Origin: Qingshengfaniella alkalisoli
GTDB lineage: Bacteria; Pseudomonadota; Alphaproteobacteria; Rhodobacterales; Rhodobacteraceae
DNA length: 64,000 nt
Assembly (NCBI RefSeq): GCF_007855645.1
Contig: NZ_CP042261.1
Coordinates: 1,507,501-1,571,500, forward strand
Direction: 5' to 3'
Notes under the pieces: model-generated
Databases searched by the model: none
The model's input: the letters and a program-made list of their open reading frames with translations, nothing else
Told to the model about the DNA's origin: nothing
Part shown: piece after piece, positions 28,714-39,396 of the stretch
Layout: each line of letters starts with the position of its first letter
Position numbering within the stretch: the stretch's first letter is position 1
Made by a program: the position numbers and the translations under genes

Positions 28714-30135
28714 ATGCCCAGCGACCGCTTCAGACCCTTTGATACCATGATTGATGAAGCCGCCGCACTGAAAACCTTGCGGGCTGCGACGAACGGAGCG
28801 GACGACGGAGAAATCTTCTTCGAACGCAACCGTTCTGAAACGCTAAGCTTCGATGACGGACGGTTGCGCAATGCGGGATACGACGCGTCCGAAGGCTTTG
28901 GCCTGCGCGCCGTGCGAGGCAAAACAACGGGTTACGCTCATTCGACAGAAATCTCCGAGGAATCGCTTAAACGCGCCGCCGACACGGTTCGTCTGGCAGT
29001 AGGCGATGGCGGCGGGGTTTTGGCCCCTGCCCCGCGGGGCAGGAATGAGAAGGTTTACAGCGACACTGATCCGCTGCTCGACGCCACTTTCGCACAGAAG
29101 GTGGATATCCTGAAACAGATCGACGCCTATGCCCGCGACCTCGACCCGCGCGTGGTCCAAGTGTCCGCAAGCCTCGGCGCATCACAGCAGGAAGTGATGA
29201 TTCTGCGTCCTGATGGGTATCAGGTGTCGGACATACGCCCGATGACTCGGCTGAATGTCTCGGTGATCCTGGAGGAGAACGGACGTCGCGAAAGTGGCAT
29301 GGCCGGCTCCGGCGGACGGGCGGGGCTGGTGGGATTGATCGCGACCGACCACTGGCAAAAAGCAACGCAAGAAGCGCTGCGAATCGCGAGTGTGAACCTG
29401 AAGGCCGAATCAGCCCCTGCCGGCGTAATGGATATTGTCCTTGGCCCCGGCTGGCCTGGAATCTTGCTGCATGAAGCGATCGGACACGGGCTGGAGGGCG
29501 ATTTCAACCGCAAGGGATCCTCCGCTTTTGCCGGGTTGTTGGGCCAACAAGTCGCATCCAAGGGAATCACCGTGGTCGATGACGGAACGATTCCCGACCG
29601 GCGAGGATCTATCACCATAGACGACGAAGGTACGCCATCGGCGCGCAATGTCCTGATCGAAGACGGGGTTCTGGTTGGCTACATGCAGGACCGACAAAAC
29701 GCCCGCCTTATGGGTGTCCCTGCGACCGGCAACGGTCGCCGCCAAAGCTTTGCGCACCCTCCTATGCCGCGTATGACCAACACTTATATGCTGGCGGGGC
29801 AAAGCGCCCCTACCGATATCCTGGCGGATCTGAAGGATGGTATCTACGCTGTGGGGTTCGGCGGCGGTCAGGTGGACATTACCAACGGCAAGTTCGTTTT
29901 CTCCTGCACCGAAGCCTATCGCGTGAAGAACGGCCAAGTCGGCAATCCGGTGAAAGGTGCCACGCTGATCGGCGACGGTCCAACCGCGCTGCAACATGTG
30001 CGCGCTATAGGCAACGACATGCAACTTGATCCGGGCATTGGCAATTGCGGTAAGGCCGGACAATGGGTGCCGGTCGGCGTCGGACAGCCGACATTGATGA
30101 TTGGCGGTCTGACCGTCGGTGGAGCCGCAGCGTGA
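28714..30135 (+). CDS. tldD: Metalloprotease TldD
   Basis: A 473-residue TldD. The zinc motif HExxxH is HEAIGHGLEGDF (near residue 255); IGNCGKAGQWVPVGVGQPT and the end GGLTVGG are typical. TldD pairs with TldE/PmbA to degrade unfolded peptides and mature some modified peptides; no tldE is in the window. It is divergent from ctaC across 180 bases that should hold both promoters. Confidence 0.94.
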   Translation: MPSDRFRPFDTMIDEAAALKTLRAATNGADDGEIFFERNRSETLSFDDGRLRNAGYDASEGFGLRAVRGKTTGYAHSTEISEESLKRAADTVRLAVGDGGGVLAPAPRGRNEKVYSDTDPLLDATFAQKVDILKQIDAYARDLDPRVVQVSASLGASQQEVMILRPDGYQVSDIRPMTRLNVSVILEENGRRESGMAGSGGRAGLVGLIATDHWQKATQEALRIASVNLKAESAPAGVMDIVLGPGWPGILLHEAIGHGLEGDFNRKGSSAFAGLLGQQVASKGITVVDDGTIPDRRGSITIDDEGTPSARNVLIEDGVLVGYMQDRQNARLMGVPATGNGRRQSFAHPPMPRMTNTYMLAGQSAPTDILADLKDGIYAVGFGGGQVDITNGKFVFSCTEAYRVKNGQVGNPVKGATLIGDGPTALQHVRAIGNDMQLDPGIGNCGKAGQWVPVGVGQPTLMIGGLTVGGAAA

Positions 30136-30213
30136 AAGTTTCGTGACAGCTGATCCGTTTACCTTGAATTAACCCAACTCGCGCACTGATGGCGTCACCC
30201 CTTGGGCGAAGCC

Positions 30214-31464
30214 ATGATGAGAGAAGAACTGTTTTCCTCCAACTTCACACCCCTCACCCCACCAGAGACGGACGAGGACAGGTTATCGTGGCTTCGCCTT
30301 TATCGGTCCCGGAAGGTGGGTCCGGCGACATTCTTTAGATTGATGCACGAACACGGATCGGCGACCGCAGCGATTGACGCTCTGCCCGAAATCGCCAGGG
30401 CTGCACAGATCAAAGATTACAGCCCTGCTTCCGAAGTCGACATCGAGACAGAATACAACCGCGGCCAAAAAAGAGGCGCCACCCTGATCTGCTTTGGCGA
30501 ACCGGATTATCCAGAAAGTCTCGCAAAGATTGACGATGCCCCACCGATCTTATGGGCCATAGGCGACAAGGGTATCCTGAGCCGCCCAATGATCTCAATG
30601 GTTGGTGCTCGCAACGCCTCGGGACTGGGAGATCGCATGGCGCGTCAACTGGCCGCGGAGCTCGGCGAAGCGGGATACATTGTCGTGTCTGGCTTGGCGC
30701 GAGGGATCGATGCCAGTGCGCATTGGGGTGCCCTACCAACGGGGACACTGGCCGTCTTGGGCGGCGGTGTGGACGTACTTTACCCGGCCGAGAATCGCGA
30801 ATTGTTCGACCGCATCGGGATTTCCGGCCTGCGGCTGTCCGAACAACCTATCGGGTTAAAGCCCCACGCCCGACATTTCCCACCCCGCAACCGACTCATT
30901 TCCGGATTGGCTCAGGGGCTGGTGGTCGTTGAGGCGGCCGCCCGATCCGGCAGCTTGATCACAGCAAGGAACGCTTTGGACCAAGGGCGCGAGGTCATGG
31001 CGGTCCCGGCGCATCCCTTCGACGGGCGAGGAACAGGCTGCAACATGTTGTTGCGAGACGGAGCCCGCCTAATCAGAAACGCAGCGGATGTGATCGAAGC
31101 CCTCGGCGCGCAGGATGACCCTCCCGGCCCGGCTTATTGTCCCTTGCCTCGTACGGATTGGCGATCTCAGGCTCGCGTTGCGCTCGACAGGATCAAAAGT
31201 GGCGGCCATCCCCAGGGTCCGAGGACGACATCCACGAAACAAAAGGCACAGCGGCGTGCCTCGGCCGATGACCTCCAGAGCACGATACTTGCACGGCTAG
31301 GCCCGACTCCACTGGCCGAGGATCAACTTATCCGCGACCTGAAGCAGCCCGCGCAGATCGTCTCGCCTGTTCTGCTGGATCTTGAACTCGACGGGATGAT
31401 CATTCGGCATGCGGGCGGAATGATATCGCTCGGTGAAACAGCCTATTCTAGCGACCAACATTGA
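30214..31464 (+). CDS. dprA: DNA-processing protein DprA
   Basis: A 416-residue protein that loads RecA onto incoming single-stranded DNA in transformation. It has an N-terminal helix-hairpin part, the Rossmann core SMVGARNASGLG, VSGLARGIDASAHWGAL and PRNRLISGLA, and a C-terminal winged-helix-like domain after a basic linker (about 310-345). Start: ATG at 30214 or 30217; a TTG at 30202 is possible. A likely topA promoter overlaps its stop. Confidence 0.93.
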   Translation: MMREELFSSNFTPLTPPETDEDRLSWLRLYRSRKVGPATFFRLMHEHGSATAAIDALPEIARAAQIKDYSPASEVDIETEYNRGQKRGATLICFGEPDYPESLAKIDDAPPILWAIGDKGILSRPMISMVGARNASGLGDRMARQLAAELGEAGYIVVSGLARGIDASAHWGALPTGTLAVLGGGVDVLYPAENRELFDRIGISGLRLSEQPIGLKPHARHFPPRNRLISGLAQGLVVVEAAARSGSLITARNALDQGREVMAVPAHPFDGRGTGCNMLLRDGARLIRNAADVIEALGAQDDPPGPAYCPLPRTDWRSQARVALDRIKSGGHPQGPRTTSTKQKAQRRASADDLQSTILARLGPTPLAEDQLIRDLKQPAQIVSPVLLDLELDGMIIRHAGGMISLGETAYSSDQH

Positions 31465-31490
31465 CATTCCCCGGTCAAGCACCCCATCTA
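31461..31490 (+). promoter_or_regulatory. Candidate sigma-70 promoter for topA
   Basis: TTGACA (31461-31466) and CATCTA (31485-31490) are 18 bases apart. The -35 overlaps the dprA stop codon and the -10 ends 38 bases before the topA ATG. Confidence 0.5.
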
Positions 31491-31527
31491 GCCCGAAGTT
31501 TTCTTATGGGCCTTCAAGGGGATCCAC

Positions 31528-34101
31528 ATGCCGGTCGTCGTCGTAGAGTCGCCAGCTAAAGCCAAGACAATCAACAAATATCTGGGCGATGACTACACCG
31601 TTCTTGCCTCTTACGGGCATGTTCGAGACTTGCCGCCCAAGGACGGATCAGTCGATCCGGAGCATGATTTCGACATGAAATGGGAGATCGCGACCGACTC
31701 TCGCAAACATGTGAAGGCCATCGCGGATGCGCTCGCAAATGACGACAAACTGATCCTGGCGACCGACCCGGATCGCGAAGGCGAAGCCATCAGCTGGCAC
31801 CTCCAGGAAGCGCTGTCAAAGCGCAAGGCGATCAAGAAATCCACCGAGGTCAGCCGGGTCGTCTTCAACGCGATTACCAAATCCGCCGTGACCGAAGCGA
31901 TGAAAAACCCCCGTCAAGTCGACGCGCCGCTGGTGGAGGCGTACCTGGCCCGCCGCGCGCTGGACTATCTCGTGGGCTTCAACCTGTCGCCTGTGCTGTG
32001 GCGTAAACTGCCCGGCGCCAAATCGGCTGGACGCGTGCAATCAGTTTGCCTGCGCCTGATCGTCGAACGCGAGATGGAAATCGAAGCTTTCCGCCCACAG
32101 GAATACTGGACCGTGAAAGCCGTGCTGGAAACACCGCGCGGTCAACGCTTCGAGGCGCGGCTGACGGTTCTGGGCGGCAAGAAGCTCGACAAATTCGACA
32201 TCCCGAACTCCGAAGCGGCTGAACTGGCGGTTCAAGCGGTTACGTCGCGCGACCTGTCCGTGCAGTCGGTTGAAGCAAAGCCTGCCAACCGCAACCCGTC
32301 AGCGCCCTTCATGACCTCGACATTGCAACAAGAAGCCAGCCGCAAGTTCGGCTACGGCGCGCGTCAGACAATGAGTCTTGCACAACGCCTCTACGAAGCT
32401 GGTCACATTACCTATATGCGGACTGATGGGATCGACATGGCACCCGAAGCCGTGATGGCCGCGCGGGACGAGATCAAGTCGCGCTACGGAGATGACTACG
32501 TCCCCAAGAGCCCGCGCATGTACAAGAACAAGGCCAAGAACGCACAGGAAGCGCACGAATGCATTCGCCCCACGGACATGTCGCGCGATCCGCGTTCGGT
32601 GCGCGTAACGGACGATGACCAACGTAAGCTGTATGACCTGATCTGGAAACGCACGCTGGCCAGCCAGATGTCTGCCGCTCGTCTGGAGCGCACGACAGTG
32701 GATTTAGGCAGCAACGATGGTCAGGTCGTACTGCGTGCAACCGGACAGGTCGTGCTGTTCGATGGCTTCCTGAAAGTCTACGAGGAAGGCCGCGACGACG
32801 TGGTCGTTGATGACGACGACAAGCGCCTGCCCCAGATGTCCGAAGGCGACGCGCTCAAGAAGTCCGACATTCTGCCCGAGCAGCACTTTACACAACCACC
32901 GCCCCGTTACACCGAAGCCACGCTGGTCAAACGAATGGAAGAGTTGGGCATCGGACGTCCATCCACCTACGCCTCCATCGTGACCACGATCCAGGATCGC
33001 GGCTATGTGGTGAAGGAAAAGAACCGGCTGATCCCGGAAGACAAGGGGCGGTTGGTCACGATCTTCCTGGTCAGTTACTTCCGCAAATATGTGGGTTACG
33101 ACTTTACCGCCGATCTGGAAAACCAACTCGACGATGTGTCGGCCGGTGCTCGCGACTACAAGGACGTGCTTCAGAACTTCTGGCGCGACTTTGCCGCTGC
33201 AATCGCCGAAACGGCCGACCTGCGGATCGGCGAAGTGCTGGACAAGATCGACGAAGTGCTGGAGCCGCACCTGTTTCCGCCAAAGGAAGACGGCTCCAAC
33301 CCGCGCTTGTGCCCGAACTGCGGCGATGGCCGGTTGTCAATGCGAACGGCGCGATCAGGTGGGGCTTTCATCGGATGTTCAAACTATCCCGAGTGCCGTT
33401 ATACACGCCCCTTCGGTCCTCCGGGGATCGAAGACAGCGAAGGTGCGGGTATTCCACCGGAAGGCAAGCTGCTGGGTGAAGACGAAGGCGACAATATCTA
33501 CGCGTTCAAGGGGCGCTTCGGCCCTTACGTGCAGCGAGGCGAGGTCACCGACGACAACAAGAAGCCACCGCGCCAATCAATTCCCAAGAGCTGGCCCGCC
33601 GAAGAGGTTGACCTTGAACAGGCTCTGAAGCTGCTGTCCTTGCCCCGCCAAATCGGGCCACACCCTGAAGACGGTGTGATGATTTGGTCTAATATCGGAC
33701 GCTATGGCCCGTATCTGAAGCATGCCGAGAGTATCTCGTTCAAGGGCGGCACCAACGCCAACCTCGACGACATCGAGGATGTGTTCACGATCGGGATGAA
33801 CCGTGCGGTTGAAGTGCTCGCCTCCAAGCCCAAGCGCGGTCGTGCCGCTGCTGCAACGCCATTAAAAGAACTGGGCGAACATCCGGACGGTGGAGCTGTC
33901 GCGGTCATGAAGGGCCGCTACGGACCCTACGTCAAATGGGAGAAGGTGAATGCGACCCTGCCCAAGGATGTCGAACCTGAAGACATCACACTGGAACAGG
34001 CGCTGGAATTGATCGCAGAGAAATCCGCCAAGAAGGGCACGAAGAAAAAGCCTGCCACCAAAAAGAAAGCGATAGCGAAGAAGAAAACCAAGGCCTCCTG
34101 A
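31528..34101 (+). CDS. topA: DNA topoisomerase I
   Basis: An 857-residue type IA enzyme relaxing negative supercoils. The TOPRIM motif is DPDREGEAISWHL. The active tyrosine is Y296 in GHITYMRTDG. A four-cysteine zinc finger (CPNCGDG, then CSNYPEC) is near residue 595. Three C-terminal repeats contain GRFGPYVQRG, GRYGPYLKH and GRYGPYVKW, followed by a lysine-rich tail for DNA binding. GGGG lies upstream of the ATG. Confidence 0.97.
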   Translation: MPVVVVESPAKAKTINKYLGDDYTVLASYGHVRDLPPKDGSVDPEHDFDMKWEIATDSRKHVKAIADALANDDKLILATDPDREGEAISWHLQEALSKRKAIKKSTEVSRVVFNAITKSAVTEAMKNPRQVDAPLVEAYLARRALDYLVGFNLSPVLWRKLPGAKSAGRVQSVCLRLIVEREMEIEAFRPQEYWTVKAVLETPRGQRFEARLTVLGGKKLDKFDIPNSEAAELAVQAVTSRDLSVQSVEAKPANRNPSAPFMTSTLQQEASRKFGYGARQTMSLAQRLYEAGHITYMRTDGIDMAPEAVMAARDEIKSRYGDDYVPKSPRMYKNKAKNAQEAHECIRPTDMSRDPRSVRVTDDDQRKLYDLIWKRTLASQMSAARLERTTVDLGSNDGQVVLRATGQVVLFDGFLKVYEEGRDDVVVDDDDKRLPQMSEGDALKKSDILPEQHFTQPPPRYTEATLVKRMEELGIGRPSTYASIVTTIQDRGYVVKEKNRLIPEDKGRLVTIFLVSYFRKYVGYDFTADLENQLDDVSAGARDYKDVLQNFWRDFAAAIAETADLRIGEVLDKIDEVLEPHLFPPKEDGSNPRLCPNCGDGRLSMRTARSGGAFIGCSNYPECRYTRPFGPPGIEDSEGAGIPPEGKLLGEDEGDNIYAFKGRFGPYVQRGEVTDDNKKPPRQSIPKSWPAEEVDLEQALKLLSLPRQIGPHPEDGVMIWSNIGRYGPYLKHAESISFKGGTNANLDDIEDVFTIGMNRAVEVLASKPKRGRAAAATPLKELGEHPDGGAVAVMKGRYGPYVKWEKVNATLPKDVEPEDITLEQALELIAEKSAKKGTKKKPATKKKAIAKKKTKAS

Positions 34102-34190
34102 TGGTCGGCGCCGATTGTTAACGCCACCACGTTGACAGCCAATGCTGCAAGCGCGAAACCTATGTCAATCGATGACACGGGAGGTCTGAC

Positions 34191-34895
34191 ATGAAGAAGA
34201 TTTACCCCGATGCGAAAAGCGCCCTCGACGGGCTGCTCTTTGACGGGATGACGATTGCGGCGGGCGGCTTCGGGTTGTGTGGCATTCCGGAACTGCTGAT
34301 CGCTGCAATCCGGGACGCAGGCACCAAGGATCTGACCGTGGCCTCGAACAATGCGGGCGTGGACGATTTCGGGCTTGGCATCCTTCTGCAGACGAAACAG
34401 GTCAAGAAGATGATGTCGTCCTATGTCGGCGAGAACGCGGAATTCATGCGCCAATACCTGTCGGGCGAACTGGAACTGGAGTTCAACCCCCAAGGCACAT
34501 TGGCCGAACGGATGCGCGCAGGCGGTGCTGGTATCCCGGGCTTCTACACGAAGACGGGCGTCGGGACGCAAATCGCCGAAGGCAAGGAGCACAAGGATTT
34601 CGACGGCGAGACGTATATTCTCGAGCGTGGGATTGTCGCGGATATCTCGATCGTGAAGGCGTGGAAGGCGGATGACACGGGCAATCTGGTGTTCCGCAAG
34701 ACCGCGCGCAACTTCAACCCGCCGGCGGCAACCTGTGGTAAGATCTGCATCTGCGAGGTCGAGGAAATTGTCCCACGCGGATCTCTGGATCCCGATCACA
34801 TCCACCTGCCGGGCATCTATGTCCATCGCCTGATCGAAGGCCAGCACGAAAAGCGCATCGAGCAGCGCACGACACGCAAGCGGGAGGACAGCTGA
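34191..34895 (+). CDS. scoA: 3-oxoacid CoA-transferase, subunit A
   Basis: A 234-residue subunit of the enzyme that moves CoA from succinyl-CoA to acetoacetate or another 3-oxoacid. [12 protein letters not shown] is the glycine-rich loop of the SCOT A family; [16 protein letters not shown] is the conserved second region. GGGAGG lies before the ATG. It overlaps scoB by one base (TGATG). The role is probably ketone-body or polyhydroxybutyrate breakdown. Confidence 0.93.
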   Translation: MKKIYPDAKSALDGLLFDGMTIAAGGFGLCGIPELLIAAIRDAGTKDLTVASNNAGVDDFGLGILLQTKQVKKMMSSYVGENAEFMRQYLSGELELEFNPQGTLAERMRAGGAGIPGFYTKTGVGTQIAEGKEHKDFDGETYILERGIVADISIVKAWKADDTGNLVFRKTARNFNPPAATCGKICICEVEEIVPRGSLDPDHIHLPGIYVHRLIEGQHEKRIEQRTTRKREDS

Positions 34896-35521
34896 TGCCC
34901 TGGGATCGCAATCAGATGGCCGCGCGCGCGGCGGAAGAACTCGAAGACGGCATGTATGTAAACCTCGGGATCGGCATTCCGACACTTGTTGCCAACTATG
35001 TCGGCGACAAGGATATCACGCTGCAATCCGAAAACGGCATGCTGGGCATGGGGCCCTTTCCCTACGAGGGCGAGGAAGACCCCGACCTTATCAATGCAGG
35101 CAAGCAGACCATCACGGAACTCAGCCGTACCGCCTATTTCGACAACGCCCAGAGCTTTGCCATGATCCGGGGCGGCAAGATCGCCTGTGCCATCCTCGGG
35201 GCAATGGAAGTTGCGGAAAATGGTGATCTGGCCAATTGGATGATTCCCGGCAAGCTGGTCAAAGGCATGGGTGGTGCGATGGATCTGGTCGCGGGCGTGC
35301 AGCGGGTCGTCGTCGTGATGGACCATACAAACAAGCATGGCGAGTCAAAGCTGCTGAAAGAATGCACTCTGCCCCTGACAGGCGCTGGCGTCGTCGACAG
35401 GATCATCACGAATCTTGGCGTTCTCGACGTCGTCGACGGCGGGCTGAAGATCGTGGAAGTCGCCGACGGCGTATCCGAGCAGGAAATACGGGACAAAACG
35501 GAGGCCACCATCGTCCAGTAG
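34895..35521 (+). CDS. scoB: 3-oxoacid CoA-transferase, subunit B
   Basis: A 208-residue subunit carrying the catalytic glutamate in [11 protein letters not shown] (about residue 47), which forms the enzyme-CoA thioester. [13 protein letters not shown] and VMDHTNKHG are typical. The length is normal. No clear terminator follows; the region after it holds only a questionable frame on the other strand. Confidence 0.94.
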   Translation: MPWDRNQMAARAAEELEDGMYVNLGIGIPTLVANYVGDKDITLQSENGMLGMGPFPYEGEEDPDLINAGKQTITELSRTAYFDNAQSFAMIRGGKIACAILGAMEVAENGDLANWMIPGKLVKGMGGAMDLVAGVQRVVVVMDHTNKHGESKLLKECTLPLTGAGVVDRIITNLGVLDVVDGGLKIVEVADGVSEQEIRDKTEATIVQ

Positions 35522-35548
35522 CAGACACCCCCGTCCGCAAACGGATAG

Positions 35549-36010
35549 TTATACTTGTATCTCGATCCAATCAGGCGCGGGCAGGACTACACAACGTCTC
35601 GCCTGCGTGCGTAGTTCGGCTTTGTCTTGCAGGCTGCTCCGCGCGATCAGGAGCCTCGCTGCTGGGCGCATATAGTTGCTTACAAACGAGCGGCGCCCCA
35701 CAATAATTGGTGCCGTAGCCTCGTCCATAGAAGATGACCTGGAACATATAGGCCCGGCTCCGAGGCGTTCCAAGATATCGGCGGCGCGCGCATTCACAAG
35801 CGAACCCGAGAAGCGAACCACACCGCCGATGCGTCGATGCAAGCGGACAACATCCAGTACAGACCGGTCAACCTTTACCACGCCACGCGACCTCGCAAGG
35901 ACAAGGCAGTCAAGTTCCACCAGCATCCAGCACGGCACTACGCGCCTAATATCGCGGACAGTTGATACCGGCAGCACTCCGCACGACTCGTACAACACCA
36001 AATCTTCCAA
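35549..36010 (-). CDS. Hypothetical protein, uncertain
   Basis: A 153-codon frame fills most of a 557-base gap between scoB and folD. The start is TTG at 36010, right after an in-frame TGA, with no good ribosome site; an ATG lies at about codon 29 and would give a 125-residue protein. Segments such as VVRLHRRIGGVVRFSGSLVNARAADILERLG look like a folded alpha/beta protein. I recognise no family. Base use looks less GC-rich than the neighbours. It could be a young or decaying gene, or not a gene. Confidence 0.35.
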   Translation of the reverse strand: MEDLVLYESCGVLPVSTVRDIRRVVPCWMLVELDCLVLARSRGVVKVDRSVLDVVRLHRRIGGVVRFSGSLVNARAADILERLGAGPICSRSSSMDEATAPIIVGRRSFVSNYMRPAARLLIARSSLQDKAELRTQARRCVVLPAPDWIEIQV

Positions 36011-36078
36011 CCCTCAACGCTCCAAGCCCCTGTTCTATCGCTGGCGCGGAAAGGTTAAGAAAGTCTGAATGGAAGCGC

Positions 36079-36963
36079 CTACAGTCTGACGTCAGGCAAG
36101 TCATTCTGCCGACAACAAGCCGTAAGCGTGTTCGCCAGCAGACAAGCAATGGTCATGGGGCCGACACCACCCGGCACGGGCGTGATTGCTCCTGCAACTG
36201 CAGCCGCCGCTGCGTAATCTACGTCACCAACAAGGCGAGACTTGCCGTCTGTCGTCGGGATGCGGTTGATCCCCACATCGATCACGGTCGCACCCGGTTT
36301 GATCCAGTCGCCCTTGATCATCTCTGGACGCCCGACCGCCGCAACCAGAATATCGGCGCGGCGGGTCACTGCAGGCAAATCCTTGGTGCGAGAATGTGCC
36401 AGTGTTACCGTGCAGTTCTCGCCCAGCAAAAGCTGCACCATGGGTTTGCCGACGATATTCGACCGTCCGACGACGACAGCCTCAAGGCCGGACAAATCGC
36501 CCAACTGATCCTTCAGCAACATCAACGACCCCAGGGGTGTACAAGGCACCATCGACGCCTGCCCCGTGTTGAGGAGGCCGACATTAGAGACATGAAACCC
36601 GTCAACATCCTTGTCAGGGCTGATCTCCGCGATGACCAATGCTTCGTCCAGTTGGTCCGGCAGCGGCAACTGAACGAGAATACCATGCACCTTCGGGTCG
36701 CTGTTCAGGTCGCGGATCAATGTAACAAGCGTTTCTTGATCGGTCTCGGCAGGCAAACGATACTCAAAGCTCTCCATGCCCGCTTCGACCGTCTGGCGAC
36801 CCTTGGAACGCACATAGACTTGGCTGGCAGGATCTTCACCGACCAGCACAACCGCCAAGCCTGGCACGACCCCATGCTCTTCGCGCAGCCTCGCGACTTC
36901 GCCACCGATCTTTTCACGAAGCCCTGCCGCGAACGCTTTCCCGTCGATCACCTTCGCCGTCAT
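36079..36963 (-). CDS. folD: Methylenetetrahydrofolate dehydrogenase/cyclohydrolase
   Basis: A 294-residue bifunctional enzyme of one-carbon metabolism. The catalytic YVRSKGR (Y and K), the GILVQLPLP block, PCTPLG and the NADP loop [13 protein letters not shown] are all present. The C-terminus has the [18 protein letters not shown] motif. GAGGG lies ten bases before the ATG. One base separates it from the chorismate-mutase-like gene's stop. Confidence 0.96.
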   Translation of the reverse strand: MTAKVIDGKAFAAGLREKIGGEVARLREEHGVVPGLAVVLVGEDPASQVYVRSKGRQTVEAGMESFEYRLPAETDQETLVTLIRDLNSDPKVHGILVQLPLPDQLDEALVIAEISPDKDVDGFHVSNVGLLNTGQASMVPCTPLGSLMLLKDQLGDLSGLEAVVVGRSNIVGKPMVQLLLGENCTVTLAHSRTKDLPAVTRRADILVAAVGRPEMIKGDWIKPGATVIDVGINRIPTTDGKSRLVGDVDYAAAAAVAGAITPVPGGVGPMTIACLLANTLTACCRQNDLPDVRL

Positions 36964-36964
36964 G

Positions 36965-37285
36965 TCAGTTTCCCTCGTTGCGCCCTGTTTGGGCCATCAA
37001 TGTTTCTTCGTACCGAATGGACCAACGGATCAGCTGTTTCCAGATCTGCGTCATCAGTTCTCGGTCCACGCCCTGTGCGTCGGCGGACACCCCGACCTTC
37101 TGGAGCACATCTTCGACGCGTGCAGGGATGTCTGCGGGCAGACCTTCGCTTGGCTTCAGTTCCGCCGCCCTCGCGATACAGCGTTGCCTGAGTGCCAGTA
37201 CCGCCACGAGGTCCCGGTCCAATCGGTCGATGACGTCACGCAGCTCTGCCATGGTCGCGCAGTCGCGCGGGTCGATATCCGTCAT
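36965..37285 (-). CDS. AroQ-type chorismate mutase-like protein
   Basis: A 106-residue all-helical protein starting [20 protein letters not shown]. The AroQ core is visible: R and the LDRDLVALLA-like helix ([24 protein letters not shown]), then VLQKV and [17 protein letters not shown]. Such proteins convert chorismate to prephenate, or are PchB-like. The ATG at 37285 has a weak site; a longer frame up to 37387 covers the ftsH terminator and is unlikely. It is one base from folD. Confidence 0.8.
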   Translation of the reverse strand: MTDIDPRDCATMAELRDVIDRLDRDLVAVLALRQRCIARAAELKPSEGLPADIPARVEDVLQKVGVSADAQGVDRELMTQIWKQLIRWSIRYEETLMAQTGRNEGN

Positions 37286-37350
37286 GTTGTCAGGAACATC
37301 CTTTGCTTTGACGTCCTCGTGCCTCTTGCCCCGGTTAAGGTCAAGTGACC

Positions 37351-37384
37351 CAAAAGAAAACGCCCCGACCTTTCGGTCGAGGCG
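37351..37384 (-). terminator. Rho-independent terminator after ftsH
   Basis: On the minus strand CGCCTCGACC, a GAAA tetraloop and GGTCGGGGCG (one G-T pair) form a 10-bp stem followed by TTTTCTTTTG. It starts 18 bases after the ftsH stop and is the clearest terminator in the window. Confidence 0.9.
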
Positions 37385-37402
37385 CATTCACGTCGCGATA
37401 CA

Positions 37403-39316
37403 TCACGCAGACGGTTCGGGCTCCAGGCCAGACTCATCCGCCTTCGGGCGCGGCTTTGTCTTGGGGACCGCCGTTAGCGAGGGTTTGTCGTCGGACGAAC
37501 TTCCGTCCTCGTCGTCCCCGCGGTTAAGCGGCTCACCAGCGATCACCTTGGTGATCTCGTTTCCGGTCAGCGTCTCATATTCCAGCAGACCCTGCGCGAG
37601 CCGATGCAGATCGTCGTTCTTCTCGGTCAGTATCCGCTTAGCCGTCTCATAGCCTTCATCAACGATCTTGCGGACTTCGGCATCGATCTTTTGCTGGGTC
37701 TCCGGCGACGCGTTGGGCGTACCTTGATAATTGCCCAGATAAGACTGCTGTTCGTTCGCATAGTCGATATGGCCCAACTCATCCGAGAACCCGAACTGGG
37801 TGACCATCGCGCGGGCAATTTTCGACACCTGCTGGATGTCCGACGCCGCACCCGAAGTCACGTTCTCCTTCCCGAAGATCAGCTCTTCTGCGACCTTGCC
37901 GCCCATCGCCATGGCAATCTTGGACTTGTACTTGGTGTACGTGACGGAAAGCTGGTCACGTTCCGGCAGTGACAGCACAAGACCGAGCGCCCGTCCACGG
38001 GGAATGATCGTGGCCTTGTGGATCGGATCATGTTGCGGAACGTTCAGGCCGACGATGGCGTGGCCCGCTTCGTGATAGGCAGTCAGCTTCTTCTCGTCCT
38101 CGGACATCACCATGGAACGGCGTTCCGCGCCCATCATGACCTTGTCCTTGGCGTTCTCGAAGTCTTCCATCGTCACGAAACGTCGTCCCACACGCGCGGC
38201 CATCAGCGCCGCTTCGTTGACGAGGTTCGCCAGATCAGCACCCGAGAAGCCCGGACAACCGCGCGCGATGATGCGCAGGTCCACGTCGGGGCCCAGCGGT
38301 ACCTTGCGGGCATGGACGCCCAGGATCTTTTCGCGGCCTTTGATATCGGGGTTAGGCACCTGGACCTGGCGGTCGAAACGGCCAGGACGCAGGAGCGCGG
38401 GGTCTAGGACGTCGGGACGGTTGGTCGCGGCGACGATGATGATCCCCTCGTTGGCCTCGAAGCCGTCCATCTCGACCAGCAACTGGTTCAGCGTCTGCTC
38501 GCGCTCGTCATTGCCGCCGCCATAACCGACGCCACGGCTACGCCCCACGGCGTCGATCTCGTCGATGAAGACGATGCAAGGCGCGTTCTTCTTCGCCTGT
38601 TCGAACATGTCGCGGACGCGGGACGCGCCGACGCCAACGAACATTTCGACAAAGTCGGACCCAGAGATGGTGAAGAATGGCACGCCAGCTTCACCCGCAA
38701 TCGCGCGTGCGAGCAGCGTCTTACCCGTGCCCGGAGGGCCGACCAGCAGGGCACCCTTGGGAATCTTGCCGCCGAGGCGGGAAAACTTCTGCGGATTGCG
38801 CAGGAATTCGACGATCTCTTCCAGTTCTTCCTTGGCCTCGTCGATACCCGCCACGTCGTCAAAGGTGACGCGGCCGTGTTTCTCGGTCAGAAGCTTGGCC
38901 TTGGACTTGCCAAAACCCATCGCCCCGCCTTTGCCGCCGCCCTGCATCCGGTTCATGAAATAGATCCAGATCCCTATCAGCAGGATAAACGGCAGGAAGG
39001 TCATCAGCAGCGCCGTGAAGCCCGACTGTTCCTGCGGACGCGCACTCACAGCCACGTCATTGTCAATCAGGCGCTCGGTCACTTCGGTGCCTTGCGGAAC
39101 GACTGTCACGTAATCCTGACCGTTACTGCGGAACAGAACTTTTTCACCATCGACCGTTGCGGTACTGACTTCGCCGCCTTCAACTGCTGTCACAAAGTCC
39201 GAATAGCTCATGGACCGCGACGACATGGTGGACTGGCCACCACTGAACAGGTTGAACAGCGCGAGGATCAGAAGAAACAGTACGACCCAAAAGGCGATGT
39301 TTCTGGCGTTGCCCAA
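37403..39316 (-). CDS. ftsH: ATP-dependent zinc metalloprotease FtsH
   Basis: A 637-residue membrane AAA+ protease that degrades misfolded membrane proteins and regulators such as LpxC-type enzymes. It has two N-terminal helices (about 5-24 and 105-122), Walker A GPPGTGKT, Walker [10 protein letters not shown], the SRH arginines in [18 protein letters not shown], and the zinc site HEAGH. The start is TTG at 39316 with GGAG seven bases upstream, giving the usual [13 protein letters not shown]-terminus. A strong terminator follows. Confidence 0.97.
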   Translation of the reverse strand: MGNARNIAFWVVLFLLILALFNLFSGGQSTMSSRSMSYSDFVTAVEGGEVSTATVDGEKVLFRSNGQDYVTVVPQGTEVTERLIDNDVAVSARPQEQSGFTALLMTFLPFILLIGIWIYFMNRMQGGGKGGAMGFGKSKAKLLTEKHGRVTFDDVAGIDEAKEELEEIVEFLRNPQKFSRLGGKIPKGALLVGPPGTGKTLLARAIAGEAGVPFFTISGSDFVEMFVGVGASRVRDMFEQAKKNAPCIVFIDEIDAVGRSRGVGYGGGNDEREQTLNQLLVEMDGFEANEGIIIVAATNRPDVLDPALLRPGRFDRQVQVPNPDIKGREKILGVHARKVPLGPDVDLRIIARGCPGFSGADLANLVNEAALMAARVGRRFVTMEDFENAKDKVMMGAERRSMVMSEDEKKLTAYHEAGHAIVGLNVPQHDPIHKATIIPRGRALGLVLSLPERDQLSVTYTKYKSKIAMAMGGKVAEELIFGKENVTSGAASDIQQVSKIARAMVTQFGFSDELGHIDYANEQQSYLGNYQGTPNASPETQQKIDAEVRKIVDEGYETAKRILTEKNDDLHRLAQGLLEYETLTGNEITKVIAGEPLNRGDDEDGSSSDDKPSLTAVPKTKPRPKADESGLEPEPSA

Positions 39317-39396
39317 GTGGGATCTCCTTATAACCGTAAGAACAGCGCGACCGGCGCGCAGCGTTTCCGCCTAAAATAGACATCAAGACGCTTAGT

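Noticed and set aside
34102-34190. TTGACA before scoA as a -35 element
   Set aside because: The nearest -10-like sequence (TATGTC) is 23 bases away, too far for a normal promoter.
35676-36068. A 130-codon plus-strand frame in the scoB-folD gap
   Set aside because: Rich in Thr, Ser, Arg and Pro with no hydrophobic core; the opposite strand looks more protein-like, though also doubtful.
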